Source: Bifidobacterium sp. ESL0800
GTDB taxonomy: Bacteria > Actinomycetota > Actinomycetes > Actinomycetales > Bifidobacteriaceae
NCBI RefSeq assembly: GCF_029395355.1
Contig: NZ_CP113913.1
Coordinates: forward strand, 1,116,001-1,180,000
Direction: 5' to 3'
Length of the DNA stretch: 64,000 nucleotides
Part shown: positions 27,253-37,729 of the stretch, one piece after another
Layout of the letters: the number at the start of each line of letters is the position of its first letter
Position numbering within the stretch: the stretch's first letter is position 1
Notes under the pieces: model-generated
Seen by the model: only the letters and a program-made list of their open reading frames with translations
The model's database searches: none
What the model was told of the DNA's origin: nothing
Program-made: the position numbers and the translations under genes

Positions 27253-28644
27253 CTACTTGATAATCGGTCGCAACGGGGCCGAAACATCGACCTGATGCTT
27301 GTCGCCGATCTTGGTCGGATCGTTGATGATCTTGTCGACCACGGCTTTTTTGAGTTTCATATCAGAGGCATCGCCCCAAATGATGACGCGGTCGCCGCCG
27401 TTGAGCTCGGTGGTGACGGAATCCTGCGTTTTGGCCGTCACCTTGGTAATCGAGCCGCGCATATTGCCGTCAAGAAGATCCAGCACTTTCAAGGCCTGCT
27501 GAACGGAACGGTTGCGAAGACCGGCTCTTACATCGTTCACTTCGATGACCGGAATGCCCTTGGTCGACGCCTTGCCGACCTTGTTGAGCACCCGGCTGTA
27601 ACCGTCGACGGCGGTCTCACTGCCATCAGGCGTCTTCAGCATCGCTGCAGGCTCCTGCGCGACGATAGTCACCTTCATCGCTTGCGGATATTGTTTCTCG
27701 ACCTTTGCCATAGAAACGCCCGGAATATCTTTGAGCTCATCTTCGACATCGCCGGATGAGACCAACAACAAGGACTTGCCGGCCTGCTTGTCGGCGATGG
27801 AAACGACTTTGGCCTTGCCGACCCATTGATTTTCGCCGGACACCGAAATCTGACGAGCATCGAGCAGAAAGACCGGCGAAAAGAAGAGCAACCAGCAAAG
27901 AGCCGCCAAAAGAGCCACAATCGCAAGGGAGACCAAGACCTTGGTCGCTGTCTTGAACGCGTGGACACGCCGACGTTCCTTCACCCGGGCGTTGAAATCG
28001 ATGACCTTGGGACGAGCCGCGACTCCCAACGCCCCGGTCGTCTGGTTCAATGTCTGCCCTACCAAATCCTCGTTTTTCAGCGCTCTGGCATCGATGAAAC
28101 CACCGGGCGTGCTTTTGGTGACGGCACTGGCCGAGGATGCCGAACGCGGCGAGCGGACGGATTGCGAAGCTTCATCGGCATCCGTCAGTGGCTCATCGAT
28201 TCCATATTTCGGCCTGACAGATAGGCTACGACGGAAAAAACCGACCGACTTTTTGCCGGTGGACGTTGGCTTGTCAGAGACTTCGGCGGATTCGTTCCGG
28301 TCTGACACCGTTTTCGAGACAGCGACCCTACGTTTTCTGCGGTGCGCATCAACGGTTCCACTATCGCCGACTGATGTGCCGGATACCACTGAACGAGCCT
28401 GACGCGACGAATCCTCCTTCGTACTCTTACGTGACGGGCGAGGATTGCCTTGCGCATTGTCGCCAAAGCGAAAATCCGAATGTTCGGTTTTTCTGCGTCT
28501 TCCGGTGCGCACGCCGAAATCATTGACCGCTCCCTCATCGTCGGAAGCCGGCGACCCGTCGGCGGAAGAGGAAAAAGCGCTTCTCCCACGACTGCGCGAA
28601 CCGCCCTCGCTTCCACGCCCGCTGGCTACACGACGGCCGACCAT
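27253..28644 (-). CDS. ftsQ: Cell division protein FtsQ with long N-terminal extension
   Basis: This divisome protein of about 463 residues has a single membrane segment at about 236-260 (VLVSLAIVALLAALCWLLFF). A POTRA-type FtsQ domain follows (ISVSGENQWVGKAKVV... and QYPQAMKVTIVAQEPAAM). The cytoplasmic segment of about 235 residues is very long, rich in Ser, Arg and Lys, and probably disordered. The start ATG (28644-28642) shares one base with the murC stop (TGATG). It is the last gene of the dcw run. No ftsZ or ftsA follows; the next gene is the convergent dtd. Confidence 0.88.
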   Translation of the reverse strand: MVGRRVASGRGSEGGSRSRGRSAFSSSADGSPASDDEGAVNDFGVRTGRRRKTEHSDFRFGDNAQGNPRPSRKSTKEDSSRQARSVVSGTSVGDSGTVDAHRRKRRVAVSKTVSDRNESAEVSDKPTSTGKKSVGFFRRSLSVRPKYGIDEPLTDADEASQSVRSPRSASSASAVTKSTPGGFIDARALKNEDLVGQTLNQTTGALGVAARPKVIDFNARVKERRRVHAFKTATKVLVSLAIVALLAALCWLLFFSPVFLLDARQISVSGENQWVGKAKVVSIADKQAGKSLLLVSSGDVEDELKDIPGVSMAKVEKQYPQAMKVTIVAQEPAAMLKTPDGSETAVDGYSRVLNKVGKASTKGIPVIEVNDVRAGLRNRSVQQALKVLDLLDGNMRGSITKVTAKTQDSVTTELNGGDRVIIWGDASDMKLKKAVVDKIINDPTKIGDKHQVDVSAPLRPIIK

Positions 28645-30365
28645 CAGTGCGACTCCTGCGCACGTGCCTCGAGCATTTCCAGCATGGCAGCATCCATCGC
28701 AGTGACGTCCCCGGCCCCGACGGTAATCAGGACATCGCCGGGATTCGAGTGACGCACCAACGTTTCGGCACCGCCTTGCAGATCTTGCGAAGCGAGAATC
28801 CACCTTTGCGGGGGGTCATGGCGCAAACCGGCAGCGGCATCGACAATGACCTGCGAGGTGATGCCAGGGAAATCCTCCTGACGTTCGCGTGCCGGGAAGA
28901 TCGGCGCTACGACGACATCGTCGGCCTTGGCCAGCGCGGCGGCGAACCGTTCGACAAAGAACTTGGTACGGCTGAACAGATGCGGCTGGAAAAGCACACG
29001 GATGGCACAATCCGGGTAGCGCCGGCGCGCGGCATCGAGCAGCGCGGCGATTTCCGTGGGATGGTGGGCATAGTCGTCGACGACCGTCACTCCGTCAACG
29101 ACGCCGTTGACCTCGAAACGTCGAGAGGCTCCTCTGAACGTTGCGGCAGTGCGAGCCGCGAGCGCCGGGTCCATGCCCAGCAGCGTGGCGACGATGATGG
29201 CCGCGGTGGCGTTGCGGGCGTTGTGGATGCCGGGAATACGCAGGGCGACGGGTACACGACGTTCCTGCTCGACCCCGGCGAAACCGGCGGGCAGCTCAAT
29301 GGTGAAACGTTCAGTGCCCGCTCCTGCGCTTTCCTGCTCGGAAAGGATATGAACGAGTTGTGGACGGGCGAGGGCACTTGAGACCGCAACAGCAGCTTGG
29401 ACCGTGTTGTCATCCAAATCCTCAGCCTTCGCGTCCGATCCGGCGTGGCGAGCACCATCAAAGCTATCAATGTCCTGTACGTCAATGATCTCGTCGATAT
29501 CGTTGACGGTCCTGGTCGTATAGCAAATCGTCCTGGCCGCCACCTCGGCCGGCAGAGCACTCACGATGGCCTGCGCGCCTTCGTCGTCGATGGACATGAC
29601 GACGTATCCCTTGGCGTGGCGGGCATATTCGACGAATGCGCGCTGGTAGTGCTCGGCGTCGCCATAATGGTCGAGGTGGTCGGCTTCGGCGTTGGTGATC
29701 AGCGCGAACGACGGCCGGTATTTCTCGAAGCTGCCGTCGGATTCGTCGGCCTCGGCCACCAGAACGTCACCGCCGCCGGCATGTCCGCCGTCGATGGCGA
29801 CACCGTCAGGGCCCTGGATGGAACCGCCGATGGCATAGCTCGGGTCGGCCAATGTGACGGCCCGCGCACCGGCCTGTGCATTGGCATCACTATCGGCCTC
29901 GGCACCTGCATTGACGAGGATATGGGAAATCAAGGAGCTGGTGGTCGTCTTGCCGTGCGCCCCGGCGACGCTCACCGCGCATTTGCTGGCCATGAGCAAC
30001 GCGAGGATGTCGCTACGATGCACAATATGCGCCCCGGCAAAGGCCGCGGCTACGATTTCCGGGTTATCGGGCTTGATAGCGCTGGAATAGACGACGGTAT
30101 GCGCACCCTTCACGTTTTCGGCGCGTTGGCCAATATAGACCTTGATGCCAAGAGCTGTCAGCCGATCGGTTTTGGCATTGGCTTGCCGGTCGGAGCCGGA
30201 GACCTCGACGCCTTCTTCATTGAGCATCTCGGCGAGCACGCTCATCCCGGCCCCGCCGATGCCGATGAAATGGGTGGGCCCCAGCGTCGCCAACGTGTCG
30301 GACGAGCCGAACGCTGCCCGCGTCGGGTCAAGCAGGATGGGTTCAGAGCCGATAGTTGAGTGCAC
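28644..30365 (-). CDS. murC: UDP-N-acetylmuramate--L-alanine ligase
   Basis: This ligase of about 573 residues adds L-Ala to UDP-MurNAc with ATP. It has FIGIGGAGMSVLAEML (dinucleotide-type UDP-binding loop), VSGSDRQ, VAGAHGKTTTSSLISH (P-loop), EADESDGSF and IHNARNATAAI, ending with the C-terminal domain marked DDYAHHPTEI. The length exceeds the usual 460-480 because of inserted acidic loops near residues 270-350. The start is GTG 30365 with AAGGAG six bases upstream; a longer frame to 30395 is less likely. It overlaps ftsQ by one base but is set off from murG by 382 bp. Confidence 0.94.
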   Translation of the reverse strand: MHSTIGSEPILLDPTRAAFGSSDTLATLGPTHFIGIGGAGMSVLAEMLNEEGVEVSGSDRQANAKTDRLTALGIKVYIGQRAENVKGAHTVVYSSAIKPDNPEIVAAAFAGAHIVHRSDILALLMASKCAVSVAGAHGKTTTSSLISHILVNAGAEADSDANAQAGARAVTLADPSYAIGGSIQGPDGVAIDGGHAGGGDVLVAEADESDGSFEKYRPSFALITNAEADHLDHYGDAEHYQRAFVEYARHAKGYVVMSIDDEGAQAIVSALPAEVAARTICYTTRTVNDIDEIIDVQDIDSFDGARHAGSDAKAEDLDDNTVQAAVAVSSALARPQLVHILSEQESAGAGTERFTIELPAGFAGVEQERRVPVALRIPGIHNARNATAAIIVATLLGMDPALAARTAATFRGASRRFEVNGVVDGVTVVDDYAHHPTEIAALLDAARRRYPDCAIRVLFQPHLFSRTKFFVERFAAALAKADDVVVAPIFPARERQEDFPGITSQVIVDAAAGLRHDPPQRWILASQDLQGGAETLVRHSNPGDVLITVGAGDVTAMDAAMLEMLEARAQESH

Positions 30366-30747
30366 GATACGCTCCTTGGACACTACGTTTGACAAAGAAA
30401 AACATCACTAATGCCGTTATACACCGGTCACATGCCTTGGTCGGCATCCGAGCGGCAAACCCACGCAGACTGCTTGCAATTGCCGTGTCATTGCGGCAAA
30501 AACACGCCGACAGTACACGCATCAACTCGCCTTCGTGCTAGAAAACGGCACATAACAATCACCGAAATGCCGTCTGCCAGCAGCAAACAGCATTCATGCA
30601 GGAAAACAGCACATCACAGCGATCCAGATGCCGATTACCAGCAGCTAATCATATTCATGCTGGAAAACCGCATTCAAAAGCTGCCAAGATGCCGTTTAAC
30701 CGCACTTTCGGCGAGACTTCGGGTGTAATCGGCTGAGGATTGGATGA
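30366..30747. repeat. murG-murC gap with 61-bp-period repeats (array C)
   Basis: This is the only large gap inside the otherwise tight dcw run. GAAAAC occurs at 30541, 30602 and 30663, and TTC(A/G)TGC at 30532, 30593 and 30654: both step by exactly 61 bp. ATGCCG occurs at 30567, 30628 and 30689. Units contain CCAGC/GCTGG arms. A more diverged unit probably precedes, near 30471-30504. No gene is visible. The position means the repeats are transcribed in the murG-murC message unless a promoter resets it. Confidence 0.65.
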
Positions 30748-31917
30748 TTAACGGTTGCGGCCTGCGTAGTCGAGGACGATGCCGGCCATGGTTTCGGCGG
30801 CGTCGCGGATGCCGTAATCGTACGCCTTGCGGCCCATGGACTGCAGCCGTTCACGTTCGGCGATCAGGGACGGCACGTGCTCGCGCACCCAGGAAGACGT
30901 GAAATCACCATCGGCGACCATCAACCCACCGCCGGCGTCGACCACCGGCTGTGCATTGAAGCGCTGTTCGCCGTTGCCGATCGGCAGCGGCACGTAGACC
31001 GCGGGCATGCCGATGGCGGCCAGTTCACTCGTCGTTCCGGCGCCTGCACGGCAGATCACCAGATCGGCCGCGGCAAATGCCAGGTCGATTCGTTCCAGAT
31101 ATTGCGCCATATGGTAGTCGCCACGCCCAGCATGGGCCGGGTCCAGGTCGGTGAGCGCCTGCTCCCCTACAGTCGCTTTCACACGCTGACCCACCTCAGC
31201 GCTTTTGTTGCGCCCGGTAAGGTGGATGACCTGGGTGACCTTCAACAAATCCGCCGCAGCACCGCTGACGGCCTCATTAAGGCTTACCGCGCCCAGCGAT
31301 CCACCGGTAACTACCACCAGCGGACGGGTCGGGTCGATGCCGAGTTGCGCGGCGGCGAGCTTTCGCGTGCGTTGCCTGTCATCGCCCAGCTTTTGGCACA
31401 ATTCCGCCATCACCGGACGCAACGGAAGCCCGACACGACGAATCTCGGTGTTTCCATGCGCTTTCAGACCGGCGTTTTCGTAAGCAGTACCGATGAAATC
31501 CGCCCAGCGGGCACCCAGTTTGTTGGCCATGCCGGCACTGGCATTCTGTTCGTGGATCACGATGGGCAAGCCCATGGAATGCGCGACCGAGTAGACGGGG
31601 GCCGAAACGTAACCGCCGAAACCGACCACCACATCGGCCTTGCGCGCCTCGAGGATGGAACGGACCTTCTTCTGTTCCCTCCTCCAACGGCCGGGGAAAC
31701 GCAGCGCCTGCATATCGAGACGGCGCGGGAATGGAACCTTGGCGATGGTGTCGAGCTCGAAGCCTGCCTGTGGCACCAGGTCACGCTCAAGGCCGACGTC
31801 GGTGCCGATAACGCTGATGGCGGCCTGCGGGTCGTCGCGTTTGATGGCGGACGCCACGCTCAATAGCGGGTTGACATGCCCCGCCGTGCCGCCTCCGGCC
31901 AATACTATATGCTTCAT
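30748..31917 (-). CDS. murG: Undecaprenyl-PP-MurNAc-pentapeptide-UDP-GlcNAc GlcNAc transferase
   Basis: This peripheral-membrane glycosyltransferase (GT28) of about 389 residues makes lipid II. It has the N-terminal glycine-rich loop [43 protein letters not shown], and the UDP-GlcNAc-binding C-domain with VVTGGSLGA and [34 protein letters not shown] 31917 follows AAGGGAAG. It is in the order ftsW-murG-murC, as in other dcw clusters. Confidence 0.96.
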   Translation of the reverse strand: MKHIVLAGGGTAGHVNPLLSVASAIKRDDPQAAISVIGTDVGLERDLVPQAGFELDTIAKVPFPRRLDMQALRFPGRWRREQKKVRSILEARKADVVVGFGGYVSAPVYSVAHSMGLPIVIHEQNASAGMANKLGARWADFIGTAYENAGLKAHGNTEIRRVGLPLRPVMAELCQKLGDDRQRTRKLAAAQLGIDPTRPLVVVTGGSLGAVSLNEAVSGAAADLLKVTQVIHLTGRNKSAEVGQRVKATVGEQALTDLDPAHAGRGDYHMAQYLERIDLAFAAADLVICRAGAGTTSELAAIGMPAVYVPLPIGNGEQRFNAQPVVDAGGGLMVADGDFTSSWVREHVPSLIAERERLQSMGRKAYDYGIRDAAETMAGIVLDYAGRNR

Positions 31918-31972
31918 CTTCCCTTTTCCTTGGCTTGTATCCATGGTGTTTCGCCGATATCCTCCGAACCGG

Positions 31973-33352
31973 TCACACGCGCGACGCGGCGATGCCGGCT
32001 TGAATCTGAGGCTGCATCCTCATCATACTGGTGGCCACGCCTGCGGCGAACAGACACATCACCAAGCTCGACCCACCTGCAGAGACAAACGGCAAGGGGA
32101 CGCCCATCACCGGCAACAGGCCGATGACGACCATGATGTTGACCAGCGCCTGGCCCACGATCCAGATGGCGATGCAGATCAGCACCCGTGAGGCGTACTT
32201 GTCCGGGGTCTGCAAGGCGATGACGAACATGCACCAACCGAGGATGGCGAAAAGAATGACCACGGCCGCGGCACCGACGAACCCGGTTTCCTCGCCGATA
32301 ATGGCGAAGATGAAGTCGTTGTGCGCTTCAGGCAGGTAATTCCACTTCTCGCGGGAATTGCCGATACCGACCCCGAAAAAGCCTCCGGAGGCCATGGCGT
32401 ATTTGGCATGCACCGATTGGTAGCACTCCCCCTGCAACGCCGAAGCCGGGCACGGCCGGTAAGCGGATGTGATACGGAGCATACGGTTCGGACTGGTCAC
32501 CACGAACAGCACGACCAGAACCACCAGGACGAGGCCGGCTCCGATCAGCCATTTCGTCGGGAACCCGCCGACCAGCATCGCCGTGACCCCGATGATCACC
32601 AGAATCATCGCCGTGCCGAGATCGCCTCCGAGCATCACCGCACCAAGGCAGGCCAGAAAGATGAATATCATGGGCAGATAGGCTTTTACCCCTTCAAACC
32701 TGTGGTGTTTTACGGCCGAAGCCACCGCCCATGGCATCCACACGCACAGCGCAAGTTTCATGACCTCCGCCGGCTGCATGGTGAACTTGTTGGGGATGCC
32801 GATCCATCCCTTGTTGCCATTGACCTCGACACCGAGCGGCGTCACCGTCAACAGCTGGAGGAAAATCGAGAAAACCACAAACGCGAACGAACATTTCCGA
32901 TAACTGCTCGCATGCGGCCGCATCGCCAAGGCGCAGACGGCGAAGCCGAACAGGCAGTAGGCCCCCTGCATCATCGCCTGTTTCCATGGCGAAGCCCCTC
33001 TGGCAATCATGGTCACCGAAGAGGCGGAAAAAACCATGACGACGCCGAAACAGGTCAGAGCGATGACGGCGATGCGAAAACCGTAGTAGCACCACAACGG
33101 GTTCATCAGCGCATGGATGCCGCTATAGTCGTCAACGGCAAGCACGTCAGACGTATCCGCTTGCTCGGGCTCATCGGCAGCACTTCTGCCTTTGTCCAAG
33201 CGAAATAACAAATCGGCCAGCGACGGAGAATGCCGTTTGCCCTCGGTTTCGCGCCGCCCGATCCCCGACACGGCATTGCGGCCGGTGCGAGCCCTTTTTC
33301 TTGCCGTCTTGCCCGACTTGCGTTCTTCGGTTTCGTATACGCGTCTAGCCAT
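31973..33352 (-). CDS. ftsW: Peptidoglycan polymerase FtsW (SEDS family)
   Basis: This multi-pass membrane protein of about 459 residues has an N-terminal charged tail of about 95 residues, then about ten helices. SEDS features are visible: [33 protein letters not shown], and [21 protein letters not shown] near the C-terminus. It polymerises glycan at the septum with its partner FtsI. The start ATG 33352 overlaps the murD stop region, so the genes are coupled. Confidence 0.94.
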   Translation of the reverse strand: MARRVYETEERKSGKTARKRARTGRNAVSGIGRRETEGKRHSPSLADLLFRLDKGRSAADEPEQADTSDVLAVDDYSGIHALMNPLWCYYGFRIAVIALTCFGVVMVFSASSVTMIARGASPWKQAMMQGAYCLFGFAVCALAMRPHASSYRKCSFAFVVFSIFLQLLTVTPLGVEVNGNKGWIGIPNKFTMQPAEVMKLALCVWMPWAVASAVKHHRFEGVKAYLPMIFIFLACLGAVMLGGDLGTAMILVIIGVTAMLVGGFPTKWLIGAGLVLVVLVVLFVVTSPNRMLRITSAYRPCPASALQGECYQSVHAKYAMASGGFFGVGIGNSREKWNYLPEAHNDFIFAIIGEETGFVGAAAVVILFAILGWCMFVIALQTPDKYASRVLICIAIWIVGQALVNIMVVIGLLPVMGVPLPFVSAGGSSLVMCLFAAGVATSMMRMQPQIQAGIAASRV

Positions 33353-34847
33353 GCTTTTGCATCCAGTCATGGGCGGCATCGGCGAATTGCGAACCACGGT
33401 CGGCGTAGGAGACGAACTGGTCCATCGAGGCGCAGGCCGGTGCCATCAGCACCACATCACCGCTTTGTGCGTAGGCTCCCGCAGCCTCGACCGCACGGGC
33501 CATGACGCTAGCCTGTTCGTTGGGATCGATAAGTGTCAACGGGATATCCGGCGCGCTGGCGGCGAACGCGTCAAGCATCGGCTTCTGGTCGACGCCGATG
33601 ATGACCGCGGCTTTGATCGTCTTGGCCTGATCGGCTACGAGGTCTTCGAAATGGCCGCCTTTTGCCAATCCCCCGGCGATCCAGACCACGGATTTGGGCT
33701 TGTAGCTGGAAAGCGAGGCATGGGCTGCGTGGGCGTTCGTGGCTTTCGAATCGTCGACGAAACGCACCGTTCCGCCGTCCTTCACATGTGCGGTGGCGAC
33801 GGTCTGGATGCGGTGTCCACCGGGAGCGAAGGCACGCAGGGCGTCGAGGCAATGGCCCGGGTCGGCGCCCAGGCCCATCGCCAGAGCGAGAGCGGTGATG
33901 GCGTCGGCGAGCAGATGCGGGTATACGGTGCCGTCAGGTTCACACAGGTGGGAGAATTCAGTTACCTTGGCCAGCGCGTTCATATCGCCCTCAGGCGCTC
34001 CGGCCAGGCCGCTGGCATCGACGATCCAACCGTCGACAACGCCGATCTGGCCGGGTTTCGGGCCATGTTGGGTGAAACCGATCTTCCGGCATTCCGGCCC
34101 GGTCTGGGCAGCCTCGGCCAAGGCCGTGACACGTTCGTCGTCGGCGTTGAAGACCACGACACGTTGGGCAGCGTGGAAGACCTTCGACTTGTCGGCCGCG
34201 TAATTGGCCATGCCGCCATGCCAGTCGAGATGATCGGCGGCGATATTGGTGATGGCCGCGCAGTCCAGTGCCAAAGAATCGGTGAAATGCATCTGGAAGC
34301 TCGACAGTTCCACGCACAGGGCATCATGTTTCGGGTCGCTCGCAGCCAGGCTGACGGACTTGCCGATATTGCCCACGGCCGGGGCGTCCAAGCCGCAGCC
34401 GGTGAGCATCGCGGAGACCATCTGCGTGGTGGAGGTCTTGCCGTTGGTGCCGGTGATGCCGATCCATGGGGCGGGCGTATGCGTCTGGGAATGCTCGGCC
34501 GGGACCCGCAGGCCCCACGCCAGTTCCACCTCGCTGATCACCGGAATATGACGGCTCTGGGCCTCAAGAATGAACGGCGTACGCGGAGCAAAAACCGGGG
34601 AGGCGACCACGATATCGACATCATTCCAATCGATTTCGTCGAAGGAATGCAGATCGGCTTCGGGCTTCTTCTCATCCACGCTCACCACACGACCCGCACG
34701 GCCCTGCAACGCCTCTACCGCCCCTCGACCGGAAACCCCGAGACCGGCCACCAACACGGTTTTGCCGTTCACATCGAGCTGCGATGACCCGTTTGCCGCA
34801 CCGCCACGACGTACCGACGAAAATCCGGAATCCTCAGTTGCCTGCAT
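33345..34847 (-). CDS. murD: UDP-N-acetylmuramoylalanine--D-glutamate ligase
   Basis: This ligase of 500 residues has [17 protein letters not shown] (UDP-binding loop), [19 protein letters not shown] (P-loop), VELSSFQM, and [27 protein letters not shown], followed by [14 protein letters not shown] in the C-domain. It adds D-Glu to UDP-MurNAc-Ala in the cytoplasm. AGGAAATTGAG precedes ATG 34847. It overlaps ftsW by eight bases. Confidence 0.96.
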   Translation of the reverse strand: MQATEDSGFSSVRRGGAANGSSQLDVNGKTVLVAGLGVSGRGAVEALQGRAGRVVSVDEKKPEADLHSFDEIDWNDVDIVVASPVFAPRTPFILEAQSRHIPVISEVELAWGLRVPAEHSQTHTPAPWIGITGTNGKTSTTQMVSAMLTGCGLDAPAVGNIGKSVSLAASDPKHDALCVELSSFQMHFTDSLALDCAAITNIAADHLDWHGGMANYAADKSKVFHAAQRVVVFNADDERVTALAEAAQTGPECRKIGFTQHGPKPGQIGVVDGWIVDASGLAGAPEGDMNALAKVTEFSHLCEPDGTVYPHLLADAITALALAMGLGADPGHCLDALRAFAPGGHRIQTVATAHVKDGGTVRFVDDSKATNAHAAHASLSSYKPKSVVWIAGGLAKGGHFEDLVADQAKTIKAAVIIGVDQKPMLDAFAASAPDIPLTLIDPNEQASVMARAVEAAGAYAQSGDVVLMAPACASMDQFVSYADRGSQFADAAHDWMQKHG

Positions 34848-34900
34848 CTCAATTTCCTTCCTTCAAGCTTGTCCGCCAACGCTGTATCCGTGTATCGCCT

Positions 34901-36004
34901 CTAGAGCAGCAATCCGGTGCGCGACGCCCAATCGGCATAGAAAACCATGAGACCGATCAGCACGAACATGAATTCGATCATCCAGAAGCGCACGACGACC
35001 TTCTGCTCGCTCCAGCCCATCAGCTCGAAATGATGGTGGATCGGTGCCATTTTGAAGACTCGCCTGTGCGTCAGCTTGAAGCAGCCGACCTGAATGACGT
35101 CGCTCATCGCCTCGATGACGTAGAGGCCGCCGATGATCACGGCGAGGAATTCCGTGTGCGTGGCGATGGAAAGCGCGGCGAAAAGCCCGCCCAATGCCAG
35201 CGAACCAGTGTCGCCCATGAAGATGGTGGCGGGGTTCGAGTTGTACCAGAGGAATCCGAAGCATGCCACGGCGGCGCAGGCCGCGATGATCGTCAGGTCC
35301 AGCGGATCGGAAACCGCATAGGAATAACCCGGTTTCGGACCGCCCTTGACATGATAGCTCTCCCAGAAGGCGATGATGGTGTAGCCGGCCAGGGAGATCA
35401 TCGACGAACCGGTGGCCAGCCCGTCCAGCCCGTCGGTCAGGTTGACGGCGTTGGTCCATGCGATCATCAGGAAATTGACCCAGATCACAAAGATGACGAC
35501 GGCGACGATCTTACCAGCGAACTCGAAGCTGAAGAACGGATGCTCGATGAAGCTCATCCCCGCCTGCGCGGAGGGGAATCCGGACTTGGTGGGAAGCAGA
35601 AGCGCAAGTACCGCGTAAATGGTCGCGAAGACGAACTGGCCGAAGAATTTTCCGCCGACGCTCAACCCTGTGTTCTGTTTTTTGCGCACTTTGGCGAAAT
35701 CATCGATGAATCCCAAGCCACCCATCGAAACCATCGCGAACAGCACCAGAACGGCCGACCACGAAACAGCCTGGCCGCCGCTAAGCCCACGGTAGAGAGC
35801 CGAAGCGCCCCAACCGAGCAGGACGGCGAAGATGATCACCACACCGCCCATCGTGGCCGTGCCGCGTTTCAACAGATGCGATTGAGGACCGTCCTGACGG
35901 ATGTACTGGCCGTAGTGCAGCCGGTGCACCACTCTGATCATGACCGGCGTGCCGACCATCGTGACCACGAGCGAGACCACGATGCCGATGATGAGGGAAA
36001 TCAA
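34901..36004 (-). CDS. mraY: Phospho-N-acetylmuramoyl-pentapeptide transferase
   Basis: This integral membrane enzyme of about 367 residues with ten helices makes lipid I on undecaprenyl phosphate. Diagnostic stretches are RQDGPQSHLLKRGTATMGG, SMGGLGFIDDFAKVRKKQNTGLS (catalytic Asp pair), AVNLTDGLDGLA and FMGDTGSLALGG, plus HHHFELMGW at the C-terminus. The start is a TTG at 36004 overlapping the murF stop (CATTGA), since the protein then begins ISLIIGIVVSL as relatives do. The upstream in-frame start at 36052 is rejected. Confidence 0.95.
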   Translation of the reverse strand: MISLIIGIVVSLVVTMVGTPVMIRVVHRLHYGQYIRQDGPQSHLLKRGTATMGGVVIIFAVLLGWGASALYRGLSGGQAVSWSAVLVLFAMVSMGGLGFIDDFAKVRKKQNTGLSVGGKFFGQFVFATIYAVLALLLPTKSGFPSAQAGMSFIEHPFFSFEFAGKIVAVVIFVIWVNFLMIAWTNAVNLTDGLDGLATGSSMISLAGYTIIAFWESYHVKGGPKPGYSYAVSDPLDLTIIAACAAVACFGFLWYNSNPATIFMGDTGSLALGGLFAALSIATHTEFLAVIIGGLYVIEAMSDVIQVGCFKLTHRRVFKMAPIHHHFELMGWSEQKVVVRFWMIEFMFVLIGLMVFYADWASRTGLLL

Positions 36005-37629
36005 TGTTTCGGCTCCACTTCTGTACGTTCCTGCTGTTGCATATGCGCCCAACGCTCGGCCAAGGCGGAAAGCCCCGAAACATGCGAGCCTTTGAGCAGC
36101 ACAACAGTATTGCCGTGCCGGCGGGCAGCCTCGGCGACCAATCGTTCGGCCTGAACTGAACTATGTACCCATTGCACCACGACGGGGGTACGCCCGCGCC
36201 TTTGCGCCGTACCTGCGTCCTTATTCTCCTGTTCGGCACCCCGGGCCAGCGCCTCGGCCAATCGGTCGAAATGATGGTCGGTCTCGTTGCCCACGGCGAC
36301 GATCTCGTCGATATTGAGGCCGGCGGCATAGGTGCCGATCTGCCGATGCAGTTCGAGCTCGTCGTCGCCAAGCTCAAGCATGGCCCCCAATACGGCGATG
36401 CGATAAGGTTCCGTGCCCGCGGCGTCTGCGTTTCCCGCCCTCTGGCCCGCAGACGTTTCCGCGGCGTCCCAGCGTGCAAGCCCGTCAAGCCCCGCCCTCA
36501 TGGAATCGGGATTGGCATTGAACGAATCATCGATGAGCGTGAACGCGGCATCGCCGAGACCGACGGTGGAAACGGCCATGCGATGCGGGCTGATATGCTT
36601 CACACCGCCGAGACCCGAGGCGATATCCGCCAACGGCATGCCGAAATGACGGGCGACGGTGGCGGCGGCAAGCGCGTTGATGACGTTGTGCGCCCCGCCG
36701 ATACCAAGATGCACCGGTGCGCTGGAACCCTCGGGCGTCATCAAAGTGAAGCTCGGACGATCCAATGCGTCGACGGTGATGTCGGCGGCGCTCATCCGCC
36801 TGGCTTCAGGTTTGGCCTCACCGTTCAATCCGAACCAGAGCACCTTGCCCGGCGCGAATTTTGTCATGTCCGCCACACGCCGGTCGTCGGCGTTCAGGAC
36901 GGCGATACCGTCCGGGAGCAGGCCCTGTACGATCTCGCTTTTGGCCTGGGCGATGCGTTCGACGGAACCGAATTCCCCCAGATGGGCGACGCCCACTTTC
37001 AGGACGACGGCCACGTCCGGAGGCACGATACGGGTCAGATTGGCGATTTCGCCGACATGGTTGGCCCCCATTTCGGCGATGAAAAAGCGGGTGTGTTCCC
37101 CGACCTTCAACGCCGTCAAGGGCAGGCCGATGTCATTGTTGAAGGAACCGACCGGAGCCACCGTCTCGCCAATGGTGGAAAGCAGGGAGTCAAGCAGATC
37201 CTTCGTAGTCGTCTTGCCGACCGACCCGGTGATGCCGATGACGCTGAACGGCGAATCAAGTTCACGACGACGCACGATATTATGGTGCGCCAAACGCCCC
37301 AAAGCCGCGACAGTGTCGTCGACCACGATCTGCGTAATATCGTCGACACCGTTCACAACACGCTCGACCAACGCGGCCACCGCGCCCCTCGCGCCGAGGC
37401 CGGCCACGAAATCATGCCCGTCCACACGCTCACCGGCGATCGCGACAAAAATCGATCCTGACTTGATCTGCCTCGAATCGCTATACGTCGAAGTGGCCAC
37501 AGCCCCATCGGGTACGACGTAACCGGATGGTGCGACGATGCGACCGCTGACCGCTTGTGCAACCTCCTCGATCGTCATCGGCATCATCCCGGACCGGCTC
37601 TCCGAAGTCCCCGTCATCTTAGCACTCAA
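36001..37629 (-). CDS. murF: UDP-N-acetylmuramoyl-tripeptide--D-alanyl-D-alanine ligase
   Basis: This ligase of about 542 residues has an N-terminal Mur domain (YSDSRQIKSGSIFVAIAGERVDGHDF), the P-loop GITGSVGKTTTKDLL, IAEMGANHVGEI, and a C-terminal domain with DDSFNANPDSMRAGL and GAMLELGDDELELH. It adds D-Ala-D-Ala to the cytoplasmic precursor. The start TTG 37629 lies six bases after AAAGGTGG; ATGs about 12-51 bases further in are alternatives. It overlaps mraY by four bases. Confidence 0.94.
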   Translation of the reverse strand: MSAKMTGTSESRSGMMPMTIEEVAQAVSGRIVAPSGYVVPDGAVATSTYSDSRQIKSGSIFVAIAGERVDGHDFVAGLGARGAVAALVERVVNGVDDITQIVVDDTVAALGRLAHHNIVRRRELDSPFSVIGITGSVGKTTTKDLLDSLLSTIGETVAPVGSFNNDIGLPLTALKVGEHTRFFIAEMGANHVGEIANLTRIVPPDVAVVLKVGVAHLGEFGSVERIAQAKSEIVQGLLPDGIAVLNADDRRVADMTKFAPGKVLWFGLNGEAKPEARRMSAADITVDALDRPSFTLMTPEGSSAPVHLGIGGAHNVINALAAATVARHFGMPLADIASGLGGVKHISPHRMAVSTVGLGDAAFTLIDDSFNANPDSMRAGLDGLARWDAAETSAGQRAGNADAAGTEPYRIAVLGAMLELGDDELELHRQIGTYAAGLNIDEIVAVGNETDHHFDRLAEALARGAEQENKDAGTAQRRGRTPVVVQWVHSSVQAERLVAEAARRHGNTVVLLKGSHVSGLSALAERWAHMQQQERTEVEPKH

Positions 37630-37729
37630 CGCAAGCCACCTTTTGTGTTGTATTCTTCAATGTTTCCGCAATGTATTCCGCGATCGGCCCATACACCATA
37701 GTCCACCTGCAACCCGGCCTGCAAAGCCA

